In this document: positions 1 through 5,354 of the stretch, piece by piece | Layout of the letters: every line of letters begins with the position of its first letter | Position numbering within the stretch: position 1 is the stretch's first letter | DNA from: an uncultured cyanobacterium | GTDB lineage: Bacteria; Cyanobacteriota; Vampirovibrionia; Gastranaerophilales; Gastranaerophilaceae | DNA length: 6,547 nucleotides | Direction of reading: 5' to 3' | Assembly: GCA_945836835.1 (NCBI GenBank) | Contig: CAMAML010000072.1 | Coordinates: forward strand, 1 to 6,547 | The notes under the pieces: generated by a model | Seen by the model: the letters and a program-made list of their open reading frames with translations, nothing else | What the model was told of the DNA's origin: nothing | Database searches by the model: none | Position numbers and translations under genes: made by a program

Positions 1-97
1 TTATATCTCAATCTTGACTTCGTTACATCTCGTAATAATCGACAGAAATATCTCGACGGAGAGGGGTAATTTGCAGCCTTTTCCCGTTTCATTCGCT

Positions 98-1690
98 CTA
101 CTCAAACAAAGCGTTGATTTTGTCCACGATTTCCTGCGGATCCATCTCATTTGTCACCTTGTTTATGTTTTGTGCATTCTGGTACAATTTCGCCGCCTCT
201 ATCTTATTCCCGGTTATGGTTATCGCTCTTGCAAGGTTAAACTGTGCAAGTGCATAATTCGGGTTATACGAAATCGAGTTCTTAAACAACTCTATCGCCT
301 TTTGCACCCGTCCTAAGTCGTCAAGGTAAATTACGCCGAGGTTGTTATAGGCAATGTCATAATCGGGTTTATACTCTATCGCAAGGTTGTATTCCTTAAT
401 CGCCTCGTCCAAGTTGCCGTTGCCCCAGTACAAAAATCCTAAGTTGCAATGGATTTGAGCGTTCTCGGGTTGGAGGTCAAGTGCGTTTCTGTACACCTGC
501 AATGCGTTGTGAAAATCTTCTTTGTCATAAAATGCACTTCCCAAATTAACGTAAATATCAATATCCTTCGGGGTTTGCAGGTAAGCACTCTGATACGACG
601 CAATCGCTGCATCCAAGTCTTTTTTCGTTTCCTGATAAACAAAACCCAGTGTCTGATTGACAATGCTTGTCCATTCTTTGCGAGGGTTAAGGGTTACCGC
701 CGTTTGGAAATGCGAAATTGCCGCGTCCGTATCCCCTTTCACAAACAGGATATTTGCAAGGTTTGAGTGAACTTCCGGCATATTCGGCATAATCGTGATG
801 AGTTTTTCGTAAACATTCACGGCGTTGTCGTAGTCCCCGATTTCCTCATAAGCCTGTGCAAGATGTCTGTACGCAGGAATATTTAAGCAGTCCAGCCAAA
901 TTGCCATTTTGTATTCCGTAATCGCGTCCTCAAATCTTCCCAGCGAACAGTAAATATCCCCCAAAAGCCCGTACAGCGGGGTGAACCCCGGAGCTTTCTC
1001 TATCGCATTGATGTAAAGCTGAACCGCTTCGTCGATACCTTTAGTATTTGCAAGCCACATCCCCCTGAGCCATGTCGGGATGAACCTTAAATACGAAATG
1101 TTTTGGATAACGTTCTTTATTGCACGCTTGTCAAACGGAAGGGTTAAAACCGAAAGAATGTATTCAAATTTTGACTTGAACCAAAGTTGAGATGTTTGGA
1201 TTGATTTTATGCTGTAAAGGTTTGAGAGAAGAAAATGAGCACAAGAACTTCTTAAAGGTGCGGTTTTAACGGCTTTTTCGGCGTTAAGTATTGCCTCAAA
1301 AAATCTCGCTTTCTTGGTGTAAGTTTCCGCCAAAAGGTAATATGCCTTTGAAAGTTTTTCGTCTTTTTCTATCGCATGGTCAAAGTAGTTTATCGCCTTG
1401 TCCAAATCGCCTTTGTAATAGTGAGCCTGCCCTATTTTGAAATAAATTTCCGCAGAGTCGATATAGGTCTCCAAAGCCCTTTGGTACTCGGTGATTGCCT
1501 CTTCGATATATTGACAGGAGTTAAAAATGTCAAGGTGCCATGCCAGATATAAATCCCCGAGCCGCAAATGCAAATCGGCGTTGGTCGGATCTTCCTGAAG
1601 CCCTATTTGACAAAGCTCTATGGCGTTTTTCATATTGCCCGTTTTATATTCTTTGTTAATTTTCTTTTCTAACTGTTTCGTATTGTTCAT
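98..1690 (-). CDS. Tetratricopeptide-repeat (TPR) protein, 530 aa
   Basis: The product is a cytosolic all-helical scaffold of tandem TPR units. TPR domains generally mediate protein-protein contacts, and no catalytic domain is visible. Typical TPR spacing and residues (A/G at position 8, Y/F at 11, A at 20, P at 32) recur at roughly residues 8-38, 78-145, 217-336, 341-374, 377-410, 411-445 and 446-479. Examples are DIYVNLGSAFYDKEDFHNAL and the LGFLYWGNGNLDEA stretch near 417. Residues about 146-216 break the pattern with hydrophobic, Trp-containing helices (TWLRGMW at 206-212). There is no signal peptide, lipobox or clear membrane anchor. An in-frame ATG exists 12 codons upstream at 1726, but I prefer 1690: the extra residues (MIVLLSRDRRKN) look non-conserved, and a weak GGA lies 5 nt before the 1690 ATG. 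It is divergently transcribed from the homocitrate-synthase-like gene. The specific partner and role cannot be read from the sequence. Confidence 0.9.
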   Translation of the reverse strand: MNNTKQLEKKINKEYKTGNMKNAIELCQIGLQEDPTNADLHLRLGDLYLAWHLDIFNSCQYIEEAITEYQRALETYIDSAEIYFKIGQAHYYKGDLDKAINYFDHAIEKDEKLSKAYYLLAETYTKKARFFEAILNAEKAVKTAPLRSSCAHFLLSNLYSIKSIQTSQLWFKSKFEYILSVLTLPFDKRAIKNVIQNISYLRFIPTWLRGMWLANTKGIDEAVQLYINAIEKAPGFTPLYGLLGDIYCSLGRFEDAITEYKMAIWLDCLNIPAYRHLAQAYEEIGDYDNAVNVYEKLITIMPNMPEVHSNLANILFVKGDTDAAISHFQTAVTLNPRKEWTSIVNQTLGFVYQETKKDLDAAIASYQSAYLQTPKDIDIYVNLGSAFYDKEDFHNALQVYRNALDLQPENAQIHCNLGFLYWGNGNLDEAIKEYNLAIEYKPDYDIAYNNLGVIYLDDLGRVQKAIELFKNSISYNPNYALAQFNLARAITITGNKIEAAKLYQNAQNINKVTNEMDPQEIVDKINALFE

Positions 1691-1707
1691 ATTTTTCCGT
1701 CTATCCC

Positions 1708-1736
1708 TTGACAATAACACAATCACTGTTCATACT
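1708..1736 (+). promoter_or_regulatory. Sigma-70-type promoter for the homocitrate-synthase-like gene
   Basis: A perfect TTGACA -35 (1708-1713) is followed after exactly 17 nt by CATACT (1731-1736), which matches four of six positions of TATAAT. Transcription would start near 1743 and leave a leader of about 56 nt with no evident riboswitch or attenuator structure. The -35 lies over the leader of the divergent TPR gene. Confidence 0.65.
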
Positions 1737-1740
1737 ATGT

Positions 1741-1769
1741 ATTGTAATTAATTCTCATCAAAAAAGCAA
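1741..1769 (-). promoter_or_regulatory. Weak candidate sigma-70-type promoter for the TPR gene
   Basis: On the minus strand, TACAAT (1746-1741, five of six matches to TATAAT) is preceded by TTGCTT (1769-1764) with a 17-nt spacer. Only the TTG of the -35 matches consensus, so the -10 carries the call. The predicted start near 1734 would give a leader of about 44 nt. It overlaps the downstream edge of the opposing promoter, so the two could interfere with each other. Confidence 0.4.
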
Positions 1770-1787
1770 GTAAGTAAAATAGTGTAA

Positions 1788-1793
1788 AAGGAG
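1788..1793 (+). promoter_or_regulatory. Ribosome binding site (AAGGAG) that fixes the enzyme start
   Basis: A near-perfect Shine-Dalgarno AAGGAG ends 5 nt before the ATG at 1799. It is the strongest one in the window and leaves little doubt about the start. Confidence 0.85.
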
Positions 1794-1798
1794 TAAAA

Positions 1799-3109
1799 AT
1801 GAAAGACAATACGATTTATTTTGTGGACGTAACCAACAGGGACGGGGTTCAGACCTCAAGATTGGGGCTGGCAAAACTTCAAAAAACCATAATAAACTTA
1901 ATGCTTGACGAGATGGGGATTTCGCAGTCGGAGTTCGGGTTTCCGACAACGAAACACGAGATTAATTACCTCAACGGAAACTTGCAGCTCGTAAAGCGTA
2001 ACGTTATTACCAAAACGAGACTTTCGGGCTGGATGCGGGCAATTCCCGAGGATGTAGAGCTTTCGTTCAAAAATGTTCCCGATCTTAAGAACTGCAACCT
2101 TTCGCAATCGACTTCGGAGCAGATGATTGTCGGAAAATATCAGGGGAAAAAGAGTTTTGATGACATAATCGCCATGACGGCAGACGCCGTCAGGTGTGCG
2201 GTCTCAAAAGGTGCGGAAATCATCGGGGTAAACGCCGAAGACGCATCACGCAGCGACTTGGATTTTCTTATAAAATATGCCAAAACCGCAAGAGATAACG
2301 GGGCAAGCCGTTTCAGATACTGCGATACCTTGGGGTTTGAAGACCCAAAAACCACTTATGACAGGATTTATAATATCGCAAAATCAACAGGCATGGCGGT
2401 GGAACTCCATTTTCATAACGACTTGGGGATGGCAGTTGCATGTTCGATTATGGGTGCGAAAGCGGCGATTGACGCAGGGGTTGACGCGTATATCAATACG
2501 GCGATTAACGGTATGGGCGAACGTGCCGGAAACGCCGACCTTGTATCGTGCCTTTTGTCTGTCTTGAAGTCGGCAGGGTTCAGAAACGAGTACAGGATTG
2601 ACCCGAACATAGATTTGAGCAAGGCTTGGCAGCTTGCCAAATATACGTCATACGCTTTTGGGGTGCCAATTCCGATAAATCAGCCTGCGGTCGGAGATAA
2701 TGCGTTTGCACACGAGTCGGGGATACACGCCGACGGTGCGTTGAAGGACAGAAGAAATTACGAGCTGTACGACTACGAAGAACTCGGACGGGGCGAGCCT
2801 GAAATCATCGAAACGGGAAGAATGATTACGACGGGTGAATACGGTGGGATTAAAGGGTTTAGAAACGTTTACGATAACCTTGAAATCGAGTTTAAGGACG
2901 AACACGAAGCACGGAACATCTTGGAACTTGCACGTTATGCAAACGTCCACACCCAAAAACCGTTGACGTCAAGCGAATTGAGGTTTATATATTACTATCC
3001 CGATATTGCGGCACAGGTAATGACGGTTTCACCTTATTACGAACCGCAAGGAGCGATAAAAGAGCGTGTAGACGCAAACCTCCTCACCAAACCGCACAGG
3101 ATTATATAG
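1799..3109 (+). CDS. Homocitrate synthase / 2-isopropylmalate synthase family enzyme (DRE-TIM metallolyase), 436 aa
   Basis: Family members are cytosolic and condense acetyl-CoA with a 2-oxo acid: 2-oxoglutarate for homocitrate synthase, 2-oxoisovalerate for LeuA. A divalent metal in a TIM barrel is used. Visible signatures are R14-D15-G16 with Q18 on the first strand, AEDASR at 146-151, DTLG at 176-179, the metal-binding HFHND at 204-208, NGMGERAGN at 237-245 and HESGIHADG at 305-313. D15, H204, H206 and N245 match the metal ligands known in LeuA. The spacing from the HxH pair to N245 is five residues longer than in E. coli LeuA as I recall it. The first strand reads DVTNRDG rather than the common DTTLRDG. 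The C-terminal part (about 320-436) is too short for the full LeuA leucine-sensing domain, so classical leucine feedback is not expected. No nif, lys or leu gene adjoins it, so the 2-oxo acid substrate is undecided. Homocitrate synthase-like is the best label. Confidence 0.87.
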   Translation: MKDNTIYFVDVTNRDGVQTSRLGLAKLQKTIINLMLDEMGISQSEFGFPTTKHEINYLNGNLQLVKRNVITKTRLSGWMRAIPEDVELSFKNVPDLKNCNLSQSTSEQMIVGKYQGKKSFDDIIAMTADAVRCAVSKGAEIIGVNAEDASRSDLDFLIKYAKTARDNGASRFRYCDTLGFEDPKTTYDRIYNIAKSTGMAVELHFHNDLGMAVACSIMGAKAAIDAGVDAYINTAINGMGERAGNADLVSCLLSVLKSAGFRNEYRIDPNIDLSKAWQLAKYTSYAFGVPIPINQPAVGDNAFAHESGIHADGALKDRRNYELYDYEELGRGEPEIIETGRMITTGEYGGIKGFRNVYDNLEIEFKDEHEARNILELARYANVHTQKPLTSSELRFIYYYPDIAAQVMTVSPYYEPQGAIKERVDANLLTKPHRII

Positions 3110-3170
3110 GTGTAGATTAAAAATGTTTTACGTTGTCGGGTTCAATGAAAACGTCGAACCCGACCTACAC
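3110..3170. repeat. Interrupted palindromic repeat downstream of the enzyme gene; possible terminator
   Basis: Two stems share one axis. GTCGGGTTC (3135-3143) pairs with GAACCCGAC (3156-3164) around a 12-nt loop, and outer GTGTAG (3110-3115) pairs with CTACAC (3165-3170). Without the unpaired 19 nt at 3116-3134 on the left side, this would be one continuous 15-bp stem. It starts immediately after the stop codon at 3107-3109. No T-run follows the right arm, so it is not a classical rho-independent terminator, although it could still stall polymerase or protect the mRNA 3' end. Part of it recurs inverted at 5179-5202. Confidence 0.7.
3145..3168 (+). repeat. 24-nt inverted repeat, left copy
   Basis: This segment is the exact reverse complement of 5179-5202 over 24 nt. 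It covers the loop and right arm of the 3110-3170 palindrome. Together the two copies bracket the 599-residue gene in inverted orientation. Confidence 0.9.
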
Positions 3171-3263
3171 GACTATCAAGGTGTTGCACTTCTAATCCGA
3201 TTTCGCCCTAACCCTAAATTGTTAACAAATGTAAAAAACAGGCGAAATTTTGCAAATTACGAT

Positions 3264-3291
3264 TAAACTTTTTCTTAAAAAATTCCGTAAA
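3264..3291 (+). promoter_or_regulatory. Speculative sigma-28-like promoter before the 599-aa gene
   Basis: TAAACTTT (3264-3271) matches seven of eight bases of the enterobacterial sigma-28 -35 consensus TAAAGTTT. TCCGTAAA (3284-3291) matches five of eight bases of GCCGATAA at a 12-nt spacing, against the usual 11. The start would fall near 3298, just ahead of the ribosome binding site. No clear sigma-70 promoter is visible here; the alternative TTGCAA at 3250 has no good -10. The site is AT-rich, so a chance match is likely. Confidence 0.2.
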
Positions 3292-3297
3292 CCATGG

Positions 3298-3303
3298 AAA
3301 GGA
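3298..3303 (+). promoter_or_regulatory. Ribosome binding site supporting the ATG at 3315
   Basis: AAAGGA lies 11 nt before ATG 3315. It falls inside any reading from the earlier in-frame ATG at 3294, which has no purine-rich site upstream (AATTCCGTAAACC). This favours 3315, where the conserved-looking MGLAASQA sequence begins. Confidence 0.65.
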
Positions 3304-3314
3304 AATTAACTACT

Positions 3315-5114
3315 ATGGGATTAGCGGCATCACAAGCAAAATTATTAAGTATAACAACACGACTTTCGGACAACGAACTGCGGTCGCAGACGATTACTGC
3401 CGCAAAAATGGCACTCTCAAACCAGACAAGTGCCGCAAGCAAAAAATATATAAATGCACTAAACTCAACCGAACTTTTGTATGGAACGTATGACATGAAC
3501 GGTAACAAAACGACGGTCGCCTTGACGGGTACGGCTTTAAGCGAATATGCACCTTTAAAGAACCAGTATGCACTTATTAATTCAGCAGGACAGGTTTTGG
3601 TCTCCGAAACACAGGCAAATTACTACGAAAAAAGTCAAAATATCAACGATTATTTGGCGTTTAACGGGATAGACAGGATTGACACGGGCAAAACTCGTAC
3701 GGTTACGAACCCTGATTACGAAGATGCTTATAATGAGTGGCAAGATGAGTATGATAAATGGATTATCAAAAAACCTGACAAAAATGATCCAATATATTGG
3801 GAAGAAGGAAAAATTTCAACTACATCAGATTTGTATGACAAGTTTTTATGGTCAACGGCAGCTTGTTATGCGGGGGCACTAGGGGCATTATCGGGATTAC
3901 TCGGACTTCCCGGTGAACAATTATATGACAGTTCCGGAAATTTAGTTGTAGAATATACTCCCTCATATGTTAATTTATATAGCGACGACAAGAGTGGAGA
4001 AATAATATTAACCGAGCCTTTGTCGTCTAAAAATAAAGATTGTTACAGTCATGTCTTGTCACATTTGCTGAATTTGGGCGATTATAAAACCACGACAGGA
4101 CAAACAATTACTATTTCTAACGGTTACGGTTCAAAAAATAATTATGAACATTGGTGGGAAGCATATCCGAATAACAGAGGTCCTTTGGCTGCTGAGCTTG
4201 CAAACGTGTTATCCGAGAATAATGATCCCATATATTATTGTTGCCAAACCGATCCTGCAAATGTCGATATTACGGAGTCGTCTTCCGAGGCTGAAAAGCT
4301 TATGAGCGATTATTATTTTGACGAAAACGGAGAAGTGAAAACCAAGTCATTGCAACAAAAAATAGTAGACTTAAATTATGCTATGTGTAGTGATATGCTT
4401 TCAAATCAAGAATTGTATGATTGTATTCAACATTTTGTCAACGAAGACTTGAAAGTGTTGTTTAAAGCTAGCGATGTGTTTTTGGAAGATAAGTACAATG
4501 ATGACTATGAAGAATGGCTTTCCGAGAAGCCGACGCTTGACGTCCCGCCTACGATAGACGAAATCGTCTACGAATACAGCGATACCGACAAAGCCCAGTG
4601 GTATGTGAACTTGTGGCACAGGATGAACGGGGCGTCTGATGAAAAAGACGGCAACCAAACGACCTCAACCACAAACACGACGGGCTATTGGAACGAGATG
4701 ATACACAACGAAAGCACAACTACCACCCAACGTTGGGCAGTGTTGGAGGACGGCTTGATGAACAGCTCGAAATGGTTACAAAACGCATTAACCCAAGGTA
4801 CGGTAACGCTTGAGCAGGTACAGTTTACGGGCGAAAGCACGGAAAGCAACACGGGGCTAAAGGACGTTAGCTGGAAATCGATAATCTATTCAAGCGCACA
4901 GGACATAACCGAGCAAACGGACGAAACTGTGATAGCAAAAGCCGAGGCGGAATACGAACGCGCACAAAACGACATCGAGGCAAAGGACAAGCAGTTTGAC
5001 AATATGCTGAAACTGCTTGACACCGAACACGAGGCGTTACAGACCGAATACGAGTCGGTTCAGCAGGTAATAAACAAAAACATCTCACGCACATTGAAGA
5101 TATATTCGGCGTAA
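3315..5114 (+). CDS. Unknown 599-aa protein with MGLAASQA N-terminus and C-terminal coiled coil
   Basis: I cannot assign a function. Residues 1-60 (MGLAASQAKLLSITTRLSDN onward) form an amphipathic Ala/Ser/Gln/Lys-rich helical region with no Sec signal peptide. Residues 537-590 form a charged coiled coil (AEAEYERAQNDIEAKDKQFD, then LDTEHEALQTEY) ending KIYSA. This end-helix plan recalls axial or type III-exported proteins and conserved orphans of Gastranaerophilales, but that is resemblance only. The middle (about 132-393) differs. By hand count its GC is about 36%, against 42% before it and about 50% over 4501-4740. It holds all six cysteines (184, 243, 309, 310, 358, 370). It also has a Gly/Ala-rich hydrophobic stretch (177-199) that could touch or cross a membrane. 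Similar motifs (DYEDAYNEW at 134-142 and YNDDYEEW at 394-401) bracket it. Thr/Asn-rich linkers lie at 446-472. An upstream in-frame ATG at 3294 would add seven residues. Confidence 0.8.
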   Translation: MGLAASQAKLLSITTRLSDNELRSQTITAAKMALSNQTSAASKKYINALNSTELLYGTYDMNGNKTTVALTGTALSEYAPLKNQYALINSAGQVLVSETQANYYEKSQNINDYLAFNGIDRIDTGKTRTVTNPDYEDAYNEWQDEYDKWIIKKPDKNDPIYWEEGKISTTSDLYDKFLWSTAACYAGALGALSGLLGLPGEQLYDSSGNLVVEYTPSYVNLYSDDKSGEIILTEPLSSKNKDCYSHVLSHLLNLGDYKTTTGQTITISNGYGSKNNYEHWWEAYPNNRGPLAAELANVLSENNDPIYYCCQTDPANVDITESSSEAEKLMSDYYFDENGEVKTKSLQQKIVDLNYAMCSDMLSNQELYDCIQHFVNEDLKVLFKASDVFLEDKYNDDYEEWLSEKPTLDVPPTIDEIVYEYSDTDKAQWYVNLWHRMNGASDEKDGNQTTSTTNTTGYWNEMIHNESTTTTQRWAVLEDGLMNSSKWLQNALTQGTVTLEQVQFTGESTESNTGLKDVSWKSIIYSSAQDITEQTDETVIAKAEAEYERAQNDIEAKDKQFDNMLKLLDTEHEALQTEYESVQQVINKNISRTLKIYSA

Positions 5115-5130
5115 ACGGTCGCAGCCCGTT

Positions 5131-5224
5131 CAAAAGTAGTCTGTGGCTACCCATTGACACGTCCTGCGGAAAACCTTAGTAGGTCGGGTTCGACGTTTTC
5201 ATCGGTAGCCACAGGCTACTTTTG
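5131..5224. terminator. Long hairpin with nested repeats after the 599-aa gene; likely terminator
   Basis: Positions 5131-5151 pair with 5204-5224 as a 21-bp stem with a single G-U wobble (U5140 with G5215). The loop is 52 nt (5152-5203). The right arm ends in TTTTG and the left begins CAAAAG, so it could end transcription in either direction, although the T-run is short. The loop contains the second copy of the 24-nt repeat, and the right arm contains a small hairpin, GTAGCC-ACA-GGCTAC (5205-5219). It begins 16 nt after the stop codon. The layered design looks more like a dispersed repeat element than a simple terminator. Confidence 0.6.
5179..5202 (-). repeat. 24-nt inverted repeat, right copy
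   Basis: This is the exact reverse complement of 3145-3168, beginning GTAGGTCGGGTTCGACG. It lies in the loop of the 5131-5224 hairpin. Here it lacks the partner arm that makes the 3110-3170 copy palindromic. Confidence 0.9.
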
Positions 5225-5261
5225 TGTGGAGACGAAGGGACACAAGGTTCTCCATGCCTTG
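5204..5261 (+). repeat. 58-nt inverted repeat, left arm, flanking the pilin-like gene
   Basis: This segment matches the reverse complement of 6474-6531 at 51 of 58 positions without gaps. The match includes an 18-nt identical block, TTGTGTGGAGACGAAGGG (5222-5239). The outer end is the GTAGCC-NNN-GGCTAC hairpin, whose loop differs between arms (ACA here, GAA in the other). The inner end has a second small hairpin, ACAAGG (5242-5247) with CCTTGT (5257-5262). Both arms point inward and enclose a 1,328-bp segment with one gene. Confidence 0.9.
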
Positions 5262-5264
5262 TTA

Positions 5265-5307
5265 TAGAAAAAGAAAAACGCCTTTTAATGGAGATCAATA
5301 AGGCGTT
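5265..5307 (-). terminator. Rho-independent terminator of the pilin-like gene
   Basis: Read on the minus strand, AACGCCTT (5307-5300) pairs with AAGGCGTT (5284-5277) across a 15-nt loop. The second arm runs directly into TTTCTTTTTC. It lies 48 nt past the stop codon at 5355. On the plus strand the hairpin is followed by AAAATAAAT, so it works in one direction only. Confidence 0.82.
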
Positions 5308-5354
5308 CAAAATAAATAACATAAAACATAAAAAAGATACAAAAGTAAAGCTTT

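Noticed and set aside
1..150. Minus-strand open frame of 50 codons ending in TAA at the window edge (ATG at 150).
   Set aside because: It lies one-third inside the TPR gene in another frame, has no ribosome binding site and an unremarkable, Arg/Lys-rich translation. Nothing else supports a gene in 1-97.
2648..2956. Long minus-strand open frame antisense to the enzyme gene.
   Set aside because: It overlaps a clearly conserved coding sequence, has no start signals of its own and looks like a frame shadow. The same holds for the antisense frames over the other genes.
3219..3228. TTGTTAACAA palindrome as an operator upstream of the 599-aa gene.
   Set aside because: A single 10-nt AT-rich palindrome is expected by chance, and no second copy or adjacent regulator gene supports an operator.
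3200..3248. ATTTCGCC / GGCGAAAT pairing followed by TTTTG, as a terminator or leader structure.
   Set aside because: The 33-nt loop makes an 8-bp stem weak, and the T-run is short and interrupted. It could be chance in AT-rich sequence.
3110..5261. Repeats as a CRISPR array or integron attC sites.
   Set aside because: There are only two copies of each repeat, in inverted orientation, with no regular spacers and no cas genes, integrase or conserved attC core.
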